This document shows positions 19,801 through 28,708 of a DNA stretch of 64,000 nt, in pieces; the stretch's first letter is position 1, and every line of letters begins with the position of its first letter. The notes beneath the pieces were generated by a model. That model searched no databases, was not told the origin of the DNA, and saw only the letters and a list, made by a program, of their open reading frames with translations. The position numbers and the translations under genes are program-made. This DNA comes from Sphingobium sp. 15-1 (lineage in GTDB: Bacteria; Pseudomonadota; Alphaproteobacteria; Sphingomonadales; Sphingomonadaceae), in the NCBI RefSeq assembly GCF_013375535.1, contig NZ_JABXJG010000001.1, positions 3,204,001 through 3,268,000 of the forward strand, written 5' to 3'.

Positions 19801-20958
19801 TCACCGCGCCTCGTGGTTGGCCGCGACCGCCTTCGCCACGGCCTGCATCAATTGCCAGCGCGTCGGGATCGGTTCGGTCGTGCTGCCGATCATCACCGCG
19901 ACGGCATAGCTGGTGCCGTCGGGCGCGGTCATGATGCCGATGTCGTTGAACCCGGTCGACCGCGCGCCCAGTTCCTGCCCGGTGCCGGTCTTGTGCAGAT
20001 AATGCCACCCCGCCGGCACGCCGCCCTTGATCCGCTGCGGCCCGGTTTTCGCCTCGCTCATGATCGACATCAGCAGTTGCGAAGAGGCGGGGGAGAGCAT
20101 GTCGTTCTGCTTGAGCTTCGCCAGCGCCTGCACGATCGAGGAGGGCGCTGCGCCGTCCGGCGGGCTGGCGAGATAATTGTCCAGCGCCTTCTGCCGCACC
20201 GACAGGGGCAGCTTGGCGCGGGCGGCGTAGAAATTGCGGCCGATCGAATAATCCTGGCGCCAGTCCAGTCCTGCCGTCGTCGATTGCAGCAGCCGCTCGC
20301 CCGGACCGAAGCGGATATCCTTGATGTACCGTCGCGCCAGATAACTCCGCACCGCATCCGGCCCGCCGACGGCGCGCAGCAGCGTATCGTTGGCGGTATT
20401 GTCGCTCTGCGTCATGGCGCGGCGCATCAGGTCGGAATAGGTGGTGGTCCATCCCGCATTGCCGACCAGCGCGGCGGTGGGCTGGTGGAAGAGGGTCAGG
20501 TCCTTCTTCGTGATCGTCGTGCTGTCGCTGAGGCGGATCTTGCCCCGGTCGACCGCGTCGAGGAAGGCCATCGACACCCAGAGCTTCGACACGCTCTGCT
20601 GCGGGAAGAGCAGGTTGCCGTTCCAGGCGACGGTCCAGTCGCTGCCGACGCGGCGCACGGCGATGCCGACCTTGCCGTTGAAGCTTTGGCCGAGATTGCG
20701 GACCACGCTGACCAGCGCGGGGGGCGGCGTCTCCCGCTGGTCGACATTCAGCGTTTCGAAGGATTTGGGCGGATTGGCCACCGGCTTGATCGGGAAGGTC
20801 GCCGTGGTCGGCTGCGGCCGCTGCTGAACCGCCGCATAGGGTTGTTGCGGCGCGCTGACGCAGGCCGAAAGCGCCGCCATCAACAGGACAAGACGAACCG
20901 AGCCGCTATTGCCGCCGCCATTTGGGCGCTTGCCGCGCCCTCCCTTCGAAATGGTCAT
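19801..20958 (-). CDS. Class A beta-lactamase-fold serine hydrolase, predicted lipoprotein
   Basis: 385 residues from MTISKGGRGKRPNGG, the start with GGGGA eight bases upstream; an ATG 27 bases earlier lacks a site. Hydrophobic signal then LSAC (Cys33), so probably lipidated. A Pro/Gln-rich linker leads to the catalytic fold: Ser122-x-x-Lys125 (QSVSKLW), SDN (MTQSDNTAND) and KTG (HKTGTG). The class A omega-loop ExxLN is not evident (GLDWRQDYSIGRN lies in the corresponding area), so it may be a peptidoglycan hydrolase or weak acylating enzyme rather than an efficient beta-lactamase. No regulator is adjacent. Confidence 0.85.
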   Translation of the reverse strand: MTISKGGRGKRPNGGGNSGSVRLVLLMAALSACVSAPQQPYAAVQQRPQPTTATFPIKPVANPPKSFETLNVDQRETPPPALVSVVRNLGQSFNGKVGIAVRRVGSDWTVAWNGNLLFPQQSVSKLWVSMAFLDAVDRGKIRLSDSTTITKKDLTLFHQPTAALVGNAGWTTTYSDLMRRAMTQSDNTANDTLLRAVGGPDAVRSYLARRYIKDIRFGPGERLLQSTTAGLDWRQDYSIGRNFYAARAKLPLSVRQKALDNYLASPPDGAAPSSIVQALAKLKQNDMLSPASSQLLMSIMSEAKTGPQRIKGGVPAGWHYLHKTGTGQELGARSTGFNDIGIMTAPDGTSYAVAVMIGSTTEPIPTRWQLMQAVAKAVAANHEAR

Positions 20959-21115
20959 CAAAATCCCCGCACTCTCCTTTCGCATTAGGGTTCAGACCCG
21001 CGCCGGGTGACAAGAATCATGCGACGAACGATTCCACAAATGCGATGTAAGGAGGCTGAACGGGGCGCGCCTTAACTCAGTTGAGGTTCAGGCGATGGGC
21101 TGCAAGAAGGCGCGC

Positions 21116-21973
21116 ATGACGCGAGCGATGAACAGACGAACTATGATGCGGGCCATGATGCAGGGCGCCGCCGCCCTGCTGGCGGGCGGCGTGCTGGCGC
21201 CGGAAGCCTGGGCGGCGCCCTTCGCCTCCCGCCGGATCGCGGTGACAACGCGCGGGGCCGGGCGCGACGTCGTGTTGATCGCGGGGCTGGCGAGCGGGCC
21301 GGGACTGTGGAACGGGGTGGTCGGCGCGCTGCCCGGCTATCGCTGGCATCTGGTGCATGTGCGGGGCTTTGCGGGTCTTGCCGCGGACGCCAACGCCAGC
21401 GGGCCGCTGGTCCAGCCGCTGGCGGATGAGATCGCCCGCTATATCGCGGCGGCGGGGTTGGATCGGCCTGCGATCATCGGCCACAGCATGGGCGGCACGC
21501 TGGCGATGATGCTGGGTTTGAAGGGGCTGGCCGGGCGGCTGATGGTGGTCGACATGCTGCCCGAAGGGGCGGCGATGGTTGGCGGCACGGCGCAGGGCAT
21601 GGGCTTCCTGGCCGATCAACTGGGGCAATATTTCACCGGGACCAAGGCGGGACGCGCCTATCTGGCGCAGATGCTGGCGGAAATGCCGGGTGCGCGGGGC
21701 AGCGATCCGGACGTCATCGCCAATGCGCTGCGCGATCTCGCCAATGTCGACCTGGGGCCGCAACTGTCGCGGCTGACCGCGCCGATGGAGGTGGTCTATG
21801 CCGTGGGCGGCGACGCGGCGCAGGCGGGCGAGATCGGCCGCACCTTCCGCGCCGCCTATGCCGCCAAGCGCGGCGTCCGGCTGGTGCCCATCGGCCCCAG
21901 CGGCCATGTGGTGATGGCGGACCAGCCGGCGCGCTTCAATGCGGTGCTGGGCGATTTTCTGAAGACGGTTTGA
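21116..21973 (+). CDS. Alpha/beta hydrolase, exported
   Basis: About 285 residues with an N-terminal twin-Arg-like MNRRTMMRAMMQGAAALLAGG signal region, followed by an alpha/beta hydrolase fold. The oxyanion region VLIAGLASGPGLWNGV, nucleophile elbow IGHSMGGTLAMM and a late SGHVVMADQP His are visible. Several N-terminal Met codons exist (21095, 21116, 21128); 21116 has AAGG at a fair distance. Stand-alone gene with its own terminator. Substrate unknown. Confidence 0.82.
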   Translation: MTRAMNRRTMMRAMMQGAAALLAGGVLAPEAWAAPFASRRIAVTTRGAGRDVVLIAGLASGPGLWNGVVGALPGYRWHLVHVRGFAGLAADANASGPLVQPLADEIARYIAAAGLDRPAIIGHSMGGTLAMMLGLKGLAGRLMVVDMLPEGAAMVGGTAQGMGFLADQLGQYFTGTKAGRAYLAQMLAEMPGARGSDPDVIANALRDLANVDLGPQLSRLTAPMEVVYAVGGDAAQAGEIGRTFRAAYAAKRGVRLVPIGPSGHVVMADQPARFNAVLGDFLKTV

Positions 21974-22050
21974 CGCCGATCAAAGGCCGGGCGGCGTAGC
22001 GGATGTAAAAGCAATGCGACGCGTGTCTTCGCGTCACTCCCTCCCTCTTA

Positions 22051-22088
22051 TGGCGCAGCGCCATGGACCGCTGCGCCAGCTTTTTTGC
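22051..22088 (+). terminator. Rho-independent terminator after the alpha/beta hydrolase gene
   Basis: Perfect 10-bp stem TGGCGCAGCG / CGCTGCGCCA followed by GCTTTTTTG, immediately before the convergent nadB 3' end. Confidence 0.92.
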
Positions 22089-22089
22089 G

Positions 22090-23709
22090 TCAGGGGGCCA
22101 GCACCGTGTCGACGGCTTGCGGCAGCATGTCGGGATAGTCGAGCGTATAGTGCAGGCCTCGGCTTTCCTTGCGATGCAGGGCGGATCGGACGACGAGGCG
22201 CGCGACTTCCAGCAGGTTGCGCAATTCGATCAGGTCCGGCGTCACGCGGAAATTGCCGTAATATTCGTCCACTTCCTTGGCCAGCAGGTCGATGCGGTGC
22301 TGGGCCCGCTCCAGCCGCTTGGTGGTGCGGACGATGCCGACATAATCCCACATGAAGCGGCGGATTTCCTTCCAATTATGCTGGACGATGACCTCTTCGT
22401 CCGAATCGGTGACGCGGCTTTCGTCCCAGGGGCGGATCGGCGGCGGCGCGGGCAGCTCGTCCCAATGGGCGCGGATGTGCCGGGCGGCCGCTTCCCCGAA
22501 GACGAAGCATTCGAGCAGGGAGTTGGAGGCGAGGCGGTTGGCGCCGTGCAGGCCGCTTTCCGTGACTTCGCCAGCGGCATAAAGGCCGGGCAGGTCGGTG
22601 CGGCCGTCGAGATCGATCACCACCCCGCCGCAGGTATAATGTTGCGCCGGGACGACGGGGATCGGTTCCTTGGTGATGTCGATGTCCAGGTCCAGCAGCC
22701 GCGCATAGATGGTCGGGAAATGGGTGCGCACGAATTCCGGCGGCTTGTGGCTGATGTCGAGATGGACATAGTCGAGGCCAAGGCGCTTGATCTCATGGTC
22801 GATGGCGCGGGCCACCACGTCGCGGGGGGCGAGTTCGGCCCGTTCGTCGAAGCGGGGCATGAAGCGCTCGCCGCCGCCGGGCACGCCGGGGGGGAGCTTC
22901 AAATGCCCGCCTTCGCCGCGAACGGCTTCGGTGACGAGGAAATTCTTGACCTCCAGATTGTAGAGGCAGGTCGGGTGGAACTGGTTCATCTCCATGTTGG
23001 AGACGCGGCAGCCCGCGCGCCAGGCCATGGCGATGCCGTCGCCGGTCGCTCCCCTGGGCGCGGTCGAGAAGAGATAGGTGCGCCCCGCGCCGCCGGTGCA
23101 GAGGATGGTCGCCCGGCCCAATATGGCGTCGACATGATCGGTCCGCTTGTTGAAGGCGTAGACGCCCCAGACATGGCCATCGCCCGAATATTTCTCGCCA
23201 TGGCGGCTGGTGATGAGGTCGAGCGCGACCATGTCTTCCAGCAGCGTGATGTTCGGATTGGCGCGGGCGGCCTTGAGGAGAGCGACCTGGACGGCATGGC
23301 CGGTGGCGTCGTCGACATGGACGATGCGGCGGTGGCTGTGCCCGCCCTCGCGGGTCAGGTGCCAGCGCTCTCCGAATTCCTCGCCGCCCCCCTCTTCATT
23401 GGGATTGAAGGGCACGCCCAGTTCCGCGAGCCGCTCGATGGCGGCGGGGGCTTCGGAGACGACGAATTCGACGGTGCTGCGATCGTTGAGGCCGCCGCCC
23501 GCGACCATCGTGTCCTCGATATGCGCCTCGAAACTGTCACCTGCGTCGAGTACGGCGGCAATGCCGCCCTGCGCCCAATTGGTGGAGCCGCCATCAAGCG
23601 CGCCCTTGGCCAGCACCACGACCTTGCGATCCTGCGCGAGGTTGATGGCGGCTGTCAGCCCCGCCGCGCCGGAGCCGATGATGACGACGTCATAGGTGGT
23701 GGTGGGCAT
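22090..23709 (-). CDS. nadB: L-aspartate oxidase
   Basis: FAD enzyme making iminoaspartate, the first step of de novo NAD synthesis. 539 residues from MPTTTYDVVIIGSGAAGLTAA; a longer frame begins inside repeat sequence and is rejected. Landmarks are the GSGAAGL dinucleotide motif, GGSTNWAQGGIAAV, EGGHSHRRIVHVDDATG (active-site His/Arg), MEMNQFHPTCLYN, EAVRGEGGHL and GLYAAGEVTESGLHGANRLASNSLLE. The C-terminal helical domain (RRFMWDYVGIVRTTKRLE) fits NadB rather than SdhA. nadA and nadC are not in the window. Upstream lies the repeat-flanked DUF559 gene. Confidence 0.97.
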   Translation of the reverse strand: MPTTTYDVVIIGSGAAGLTAAINLAQDRKVVVLAKGALDGGSTNWAQGGIAAVLDAGDSFEAHIEDTMVAGGGLNDRSTVEFVVSEAPAAIERLAELGVPFNPNEEGGGEEFGERWHLTREGGHSHRRIVHVDDATGHAVQVALLKAARANPNITLLEDMVALDLITSRHGEKYSGDGHVWGVYAFNKRTDHVDAILGRATILCTGGAGRTYLFSTAPRGATGDGIAMAWRAGCRVSNMEMNQFHPTCLYNLEVKNFLVTEAVRGEGGHLKLPPGVPGGGERFMPRFDERAELAPRDVVARAIDHEIKRLGLDYVHLDISHKPPEFVRTHFPTIYARLLDLDIDITKEPIPVVPAQHYTCGGVVIDLDGRTDLPGLYAAGEVTESGLHGANRLASNSLLECFVFGEAAARHIRAHWDELPAPPPIRPWDESRVTDSDEEVIVQHNWKEIRRFMWDYVGIVRTTKRLERAQHRIDLLAKEVDEYYGNFRVTPDLIELRNLLEVARLVVRSALHRKESRGLHYTLDYPDMLPQAVDTVLAP

Positions 23710-23713
23710 GGAC

Positions 23714-24163
23714 TTACTCGCTCCCCTCCCGCAGGCGGGAGGGGTTGGGGGTGGGCAATTGCGCCAGCATGGCCGCAATGCGCGACAGCACGCCTTCAAG
23801 ATTCCCTATCACGTCGGCATTCTGAAAGCGCAAGACGGTAAAGCCCTGTTGGCGGCAATAAGCGTCACGCTTCGCATCATATTCAGCGCTGTTGTCATGA
23901 CTGGTGCCGTCGAGTTCGATGATGAGCTTGGCGTCGCGGCAGAGGAAATCCGCGAAATAGGGACCGAGCGGCATCTGGCGGCTGAATTTATGGCCGTTGA
24001 GCTGGCGATTGCGGAGGCGCTGCCAGAGGAGCCGTTCCGGTGGGGAAGATTCGTTGCGGAGGGACTTGGCCCTGGCCGTGTTTCTGCTTCTGAAAGGTCG
24101 CGCCAGCCCACCCCCCGGCCCCCTCCCGCTTGCGGGAGGGGGAGAAGTGTCCGCTTCCCTCAC
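23714..24163 (-). CDS. DUF559 (Vsr-like) endonuclease-domain protein inside repeat arms
   Basis: 149 residues. The core (about 35-135) is DUF559: ESSPPERLLWQRLRNRQLNG, KFSRQMPLGPYFADFLCRD, then AKLIIELDGTSHD with the acidic residues expected for a PD-(D/E)XK nuclease, and GFTVLRFQNADVIGNLEGVL. The first ~25 residues (SPPPASGRGPGG-like) and last ~12 (PTPNPSRLREG) are encoded by family B repeat arms. The GTG start overlaps the stop of the upstream ABC gene; no better ATG exists before residue 63. Biochemical role unknown. Confidence 0.85.
   Translation of the reverse strand: MREADTSPPPASGRGPGGGLARPFRSRNTARAKSLRNESSPPERLLWQRLRNRQLNGHKFSRQMPLGPYFADFLCRDAKLIIELDGTSHDNSAEYDAKRDAYCRQQGFTVLRFQNADVIGNLEGVLSRIAAMLAQLPTPNPSRLREGSE
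23718..24144. mobile_element. Candidate composite element: family B arms enclosing the DUF559 gene
   Basis: Left arm 23718-23757 (CTCCCCTCCCGC..GCGGGAGGGG..GGGGGTGGGC) and right arm 24100-24144 are inverted copies of each other, with GCGC and GCCCACCCCC at the inner edges. The gene-less family B elements at 16972, 26117 and 40787 have the same arms around 30-60 bases of spacer. The 40787 copy also shares GGTGGGCTGGCGCGAC with the inner right arm here, which is part of the DUF559 reading frame. No obvious target duplication. Confidence 0.55.
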
Positions 24164-25101
24164 GCCGCCGCTGTCAGGTTGAGGAACACGTCCTCCAGAT
24201 CAGGATCGCGCGTCACCACATCGACTATCGCCAGCCCGCTCGCCTGCACGGCGCTCAGCACTTGGCCCGCATTGGCGCGGTTCTTCATATAGGTAATCGT
24301 CAGCGTGCGCTCGTCCGACAGTTCGATCTTTTCGAAGCTGGGATCGGCGGGGGGCGTCACCACATCGCGGTCGACCGTTACCTGCACGACCTTCTCCTGC
24401 GCCATGGCGATCAGCTCGCGGGTCGGCTTGTCGGTGATGACCTTGCCATGGTTGATGATGCCGATGCGGTCGCACAGCTCCTCGGCTTCTTCGAGATAGT
24501 GCGTGGTGAGAACGATGGTCACGCCCTGCCGGTTCAACTCCCGCACATAGGCCCAGAGCTGCTGGCGAAGCTGTACGTCGACCCCGGCGGTCGGTTCGTC
24601 CAGCACCAGGATCGGCGGGCTGTGCACCATCGCCTTCGCCACCAGCAGCCGGCGCTTCATGCCGCCCGACAGGGTCCGGGCATAGGCGTTGGCCTTATCC
24701 TCCAGATGCACGGCGCGCAGCAATTCCATCGAGCGGCGGCGGTCCTTGGGCACGCCATAATAGCCCGCCTGATTCTCCAGCGTCTCGAACGGGGTGAAGA
24801 AGGGATCGAAGACGATCTCCTGCGGCACGATGCCGATGCTGTTCTTGGCGTTGCGGGGGTTCTGGTCGATGTCGAAGCCCCAGATTTTCGCGCTGCCGCT
24901 GGTCTTGTTCACCAGCCCCGCGAGGATGTTGATCGTCGTCGACTTGCCCGCGCCGTTGGGACCAAGCAGCCCGTAAATCTGGCCGCGCGGGATTGAGAGG
25001 TTGATATTGTCGAGCGCTTTCTTGCCGCCCTTATAAACCTTGGTGAGATTGGTGATCTCGATGGCGGCTTGCGGGGTGGGGGAGGGGGCGGTGTCGGTCA
25101 T
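24160..25101 (-). CDS. ABC transporter ATP-binding protein
   Basis: 313-residue ATPase of the ABC-2/YadG-like exporter type. Walker A GPNGAGKST, Q-loop VPQE, signature LSGGMKRR, Walker B ILVLDEPTAG and switch His (TTHYLEEAEELCDRIGII) are intact; the C-terminal ~80 residues form the small accessory domain of this family. A permease gene would normally follow; instead the DUF559 element and nadB follow, so its membrane partner must be encoded elsewhere or has been separated. Upstream, 59 bases away, is purN. Confidence 0.92.
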   Translation of the reverse strand: MTDTAPSPTPQAAIEITNLTKVYKGGKKALDNINLSIPRGQIYGLLGPNGAGKSTTINILAGLVNKTSGSAKIWGFDIDQNPRNAKNSIGIVPQEIVFDPFFTPFETLENQAGYYGVPKDRRRSMELLRAVHLEDKANAYARTLSGGMKRRLLVAKAMVHSPPILVLDEPTAGVDVQLRQQLWAYVRELNRQGVTIVLTTHYLEEAEELCDRIGIINHGKVITDKPTRELIAMAQEKVVQVTVDRDVVTPPADPSFEKIELSDERTLTITYMKNRANAGQVLSAVQASGLAIVDVVTRDPDLEDVFLNLTAAA

Positions 25102-25160
25102 GGCTGCCTATTTGGTGGGGAACAGCGGAAAATTAAAGCACCTGTAAAGGCGATGCAGCT

Positions 25161-26111
25161 TCAAAACTCGTCCGCAGCGTCTATCAGGGTTGTGAGCTTC
25201 CTCGGCGCCACCTCCCTCCAACTGCGTTCCAGCCGCTCGCTGATCTGGTCCCAGTCCGTATCGCCCAGATCGACGCGGATTCCGACCCAGCCGTCCCCGA
25301 AATAAGCGGGGCGGTAATAGCGGGCGGGATCGCTTTCGATCAGCATCGCCTGTTCTTCCGGCGCGGTCGTCTTGACCAGCACGGCGACGATGCCGTCGCC
25401 ATGATGATCCTGGGTGAAATAGGCGAATTTCTTGCCCTTTTCGATGCCGAAGCAGGGCATGCCGTGGGACGTCACTTCATTTGCCTGCGGCAAGGCGAGG
25501 GCGCGCTCGCGGACCTTGTTCAGCAGCCATTCCGGCTGGCGCTCGCGGGTGACGAAATCGGCAAGCGTGCGGGAATAGAGCTGATGCTCCGCCATCAATA
25601 TGCGCGCGGCCAGGCTGTCGGCGGTGTCGCCGGGCAGGATCGCGACCTCGGTCTGGCCCAGCACCGGGCCGTCGTCCAGCTCGGCGGTGACGACATGGAC
25701 CGAGCAGCCTGCATGGCTATCGCCCGCGTCCAGAGCCTTTTGGTGGGTGTCGAGCCCCTTATATTTGGGCAGCAGGCTGGGGTGGATGTTGAGCATCCGA
25801 TCTTCCCAGCCCGCGACGAACTCCGGCGAGAGCAGGCGCATATAGCCCGCCAGCGCGACATATTCGGCGCCCGCCTTGCGAAGCTGCGCGTCGATGATGG
25901 CGTCGAACTCGGCGCGCTTCAGGCCCTTGTGGCTGTGCGCGAAGGTCGCGATGCCCTCGGCGGCGGCGAGGGTCAGGCCCGGCGCTTCGGGGTCGTTGGC
26001 GGCGACCAGCACCAGCTCATAGGGGCAGGACGGATGCTTGGCGGCGTAGAGCAACGCCGCCATGTTCGAGCCGCGCCCGGAAATCAGAACGCCGACCTTT
26101 GCTTTTGGCAT
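25161..26111 (-). CDS. purN: Phosphoribosylglycinamide formyltransferase fused to a MmcQ/YjbR domain
   Basis: Transfers the formyl group of 10-formyl-THF to GAR in purine synthesis. Residues 1-190 are PurN: VLISGRGSNMAALL, ALAGYMRLLSPEFV, catalytic Asn108/His110 in LNIHPSLLPKYKG and Asp146 in AELDDGPVLGQ. Residues ~191-316 are a second domain of the MmcQ/YjbR type (TSHGMPCFGIEKGKKFAYF, then YYRPAYFGDGWVGIRVDLGD), normally a separate small protein. At 316 residues it is ~100 longer than ordinary PurN. It is downstream of purM, separated by a family B repeat. Confidence 0.93.
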   Translation of the reverse strand: MPKAKVGVLISGRGSNMAALLYAAKHPSCPYELVLVAANDPEAPGLTLAAAEGIATFAHSHKGLKRAEFDAIIDAQLRKAGAEYVALAGYMRLLSPEFVAGWEDRMLNIHPSLLPKYKGLDTHQKALDAGDSHAGCSVHVVTAELDDGPVLGQTEVAILPGDTADSLAARILMAEHQLYSRTLADFVTRERQPEWLLNKVRERALALPQANEVTSHGMPCFGIEKGKKFAYFTQDHHGDGIVAVLVKTTAPEEQAMLIESDPARYYRPAYFGDGWVGIRVDLGDTDWDQISERLERSWREVAPRKLTTLIDAADEF

Positions 26112-26116
26112 AAGGA

Positions 26117-26216
26117 GAACTCCCCTCCCGCTTGCGGGAGGGGTCGGGGGAGGGCCTGTTAGGCCGACCCGGTGACATGCCCTCCCCTAACCCCTCCCGC
26201 AAGCGGGAGGGGAACT
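26117..26216. repeat. Family B repeat between purM and purN
   Basis: Arms CCCCTCCCGCTTGCGGGAGG.. and ..CCCCTCCCGCAAGCGGGAGG with inner GGGGGAGGGC..GCCCTCCCC. AACT occurs directly at both edges (26118-26121 and 26213-26216), a possible 4-base target duplication. Confidence 0.88.
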
Positions 26217-26223
26217 ATGAGAT

Positions 26224-27318
26224 TTATCCCAGATGCGTCGCAGTCCAGTCGGCCTTGGCGCTCCACGTTTCCTGCGAGCCCTTGACCGTGCAGCCCTTCT
26301 CCCCGCTTTCCACGACGCCGACGCGGACGACGGTTTCGCCCGCCGCTTCCAGTTCGGCCGCCACCGCGTCCGCCGCATCCGCGTCGACCGCCAGCACCAT
26401 GCCGACGCCGCAGTTGAAGGTGCGCGCCATCTCCTCCGGCTCGATATTCCCCTGCGCCTGGAGGAAGGCCATCAGCCGGGGCTGCTCCCATCCATCGGCG
26501 TCGACCACCGCATGGCAGCCTTCGGGCAGCACGCGCGGGATATTCTCCAGCAGGCCGCCGCCGGTTATGTGGGCCAGCGCATTGATCTTGCCGCCGCGCA
26601 CCAGCGGCAGCAGCGATTTCACATAGATGCGCGTCGGCGCCATCAGCGCGTCGATCAGCAGCACCTCATTGTCGAAGATCGCCGGACGATCGAGCTTCCA
26701 GCCCTTGTCGGCGGCGAGGCGGCGGACCAGCGAGAAACCGTTCGAATGCACGCCCGAGGAGGTGAGGCCCAGCAGCACGTCGCCCGCCTTCACCTTGTTA
26801 CCGGTCAGCGCCTTGCTGCGCTCCACCGCGCCGACGCAGAAACCGGCAAGGTCATAGTCGCCCGCTGCGTACATGCCCGGCATTTCGGCGGTTTCGCCGC
26901 CGATCAGCGCGCAGCCGGCTTGCTTGCAGCCTTCCGCGATGCCCGCGATGACGCGCTCGGCAACGCCGCTCTCCAGCTTGCCGGTGGCGTAATAGTCGAG
27001 GAAGAAAAGTGGCTCGGCGCCCTGTACGATCAGGTCGTTGGCGCACATGGCGACCAGGTCGATGCCCACGCCGTCATGGGCGTTGTGGTCGATGGCGAGC
27101 TTCAGCTTGGTGCCGACGCCGTCATTGGCCGCGACCAGCAGCGGGTCGTCATAGCCCGCCGCCTTCAGGTCGAAGAAACCGCCAAAGCCCCCCAGTTCCG
27201 CATCGGCGCCGGGGCGGCGGGTGGCCTTGGCAAGCGGGGCGATGGCGCGGACCAGCGCATTGCCCGCGGCGATGTCGACGCCAGCCTTGGCGTAGCTGTA
27301 GGATTCGGTGTCGCTCAT
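26224..27318 (-). CDS. purM: Phosphoribosylformylglycinamidine cyclo-ligase
   Basis: AIR synthetase of purine biosynthesis, 364 residues from [20 protein letters not shown], with AGGAG nine bases upstream; a 105-residue longer open frame is rejected. Landmarks are [85 protein letters not shown] and FNCGVGMVL. purN follows downstream, the usual purMN order, with a repeat in the gap. Divergent from the DUF2066 gene. Confidence 0.97.
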   Translation of the reverse strand: MSDTESYSYAKAGVDIAAGNALVRAIAPLAKATRRPGADAELGGFGGFFDLKAAGYDDPLLVAANDGVGTKLKLAIDHNAHDGVGIDLVAMCANDLIVQGAEPLFFLDYYATGKLESGVAERVIAGIAEGCKQAGCALIGGETAEMPGMYAAGDYDLAGFCVGAVERSKALTGNKVKAGDVLLGLTSSGVHSNGFSLVRRLAADKGWKLDRPAIFDNEVLLIDALMAPTRIYVKSLLPLVRGGKINALAHITGGGLLENIPRVLPEGCHAVVDADGWEQPRLMAFLQAQGNIEPEEMARTFNCGVGMVLAVDADAADAVAAELEAAGETVVRVGVVESGEKGCTVKGSQETWSAKADWTATHLG

Positions 27319-27478
27319 GGCCGTGGCTCCTAGATCAATAGGAAGGAAAACGGAACGGGAAATGGGTTGGCGCTTGGCAGGGCAAGCAAATCCCGCCAAA
27401 AGGACGCGCGTGAGCCTGCCTATTGTCCTTCGCGGCCTGTCTTTTCGGCCTCTGAACCTGATTCGCGTCCAAGTACGG

Positions 27479-28708
27479 ATGCTGTCGCGACCGCTCCAGA
27501 TTTTGGGCGCCATCGCGCTCGGCCTCGCCGCCGCGGCCTTGTTCGCGCAGATGGAGGGGGAGCGCGGCGTCCCGCCCATCGCCAGCGGCGGCGATTTCCA
27601 GGTGAGCCATGTGAAGGTCGACGTCTTCGCCAAGGATGCGGCCAGCGCCCGTCAGGCGGGGTGGCGGCTGGCGCAGCGGCGGGCCTGGCAGATGCTGTGG
27701 ACGCGCACCCATGGCGGAACCGGCGCGCCGGGCCTGTCCGATTCGCAGCTTGAAGGCATGATTTCGGGCATCGAGATCGAATATGAACAGGCCGGGCCGA
27801 ACCGCTATGTCGCGACGCTGGGCGTGATGTTCGACCGGGCGCGGACCGGGCAGGTGCTGGGCGTCACCGGCGCCAATGTCGTGCATTCGCCGCCGTTGCT
27901 GGTGATTCCGGTGTTGTGGGACGGCGGATCGGCCGTGTCCTATGAGCGGATCAATGAATGGCAGAAGGCGTGGGCGCGGTTCCGCACCGGAGACAGCGCC
28001 ATCGACTATGTGCGCGTGGCGGGCTCGATTGCCGATCCCATCCTGCTGAATGCCGGGCAGATCGGGCGGCGCGGACGGCTGTGGTGGCGGGTGCTGCTCG
28101 ACCAATATGGCGCGGCGGACGTGGTGATCCCCATCGCCCGGCTGGAACGCCAATATCCCGGCGGCCCCGTGATCGGCACTTTCACGGCGCGTTATGGCCC
28201 GGACAATTTCCTGATCGGCAGCTTTGCCCTGCGCGCGTCCAATGACAGCGCGATCCCGCAGATGCTGGACCAGGCGACGCAGCGGATCGACCAGCTTTAC
28301 ACCCAGGCGCTGAATGACGGCCGTCTGCGGCCCGACCCCTCGCTGATCATCGAGGAACCGGTCGATCCCGACGCTCTGGCCATCGAAAACGCCGCCGATC
28401 TGCCGGTGGAGACGCTGGATGCGCCGACGCCCGCGGTCACTTCCGGGAGCTTCTCGATCCAGTTCGACACCCCCGATGTCGGGTCGGTGGCGCAGGGCGA
28501 GGCGGCGGTGCGTTCCATCGCAGGGGTGCGCTCTGCCGCGACCAGCAGCCTGGCGCTGGGCGGCACGTCGGTCATGCAGGTGAGCTTCGACGGCACGGTC
28601 GACACGCTCCGCGCCGCGCTGGCGGCGAAGGGATATGGCGTGGCGGTGTCCGGCAATACGCTGCGCATCCGCCGGGGCGGGGCGACGGGAGCCGCCCCGG
28701 CCCAATGA
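27479..28708 (+). CDS. DUF2066-like exported protein with C-terminal ferredoxin-like domain
   Basis: 409 residues with N-terminal signal anchor ([20 protein letters not shown]). Residues ~40-300 resemble DUF2066 ([60 protein letters not shown]), a periplasmic protein found beside purM and hda in pseudomonads, and the same neighbours are present here. The last ~75 residues ([36 protein letters not shown]) look like a beta-alpha-beta ferredoxin-like/HMA-type domain but lack a CxxC metal site. Its stop overlaps hdaA by ATGA. Function unknown. Confidence 0.75.
   Translation: MLSRPLQILGAIALGLAAAALFAQMEGERGVPPIASGGDFQVSHVKVDVFAKDAASARQAGWRLAQRRAWQMLWTRTHGGTGAPGLSDSQLEGMISGIEIEYEQAGPNRYVATLGVMFDRARTGQVLGVTGANVVHSPPLLVIPVLWDGGSAVSYERINEWQKAWARFRTGDSAIDYVRVAGSIADPILLNAGQIGRRGRLWWRVLLDQYGAADVVIPIARLERQYPGGPVIGTFTARYGPDNFLIGSFALRASNDSAIPQMLDQATQRIDQLYTQALNDGRLRPDPSLIIEEPVDPDALAIENAADLPVETLDAPTPAVTSGSFSIQFDTPDVGSVAQGEAAVRSIAGVRSAATSSLALGGTSVMQVSFDGTVDTLRAALAAKGYGVAVSGNTLRIRRGGATGAAPAQ

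Noticed and set aside
23714..24163. DUF559 gene as the missing permease or a host repair gene in the ABC operon
   Set aside because: It has nuclease, not membrane, features and is bounded by repeat arms on both sides.
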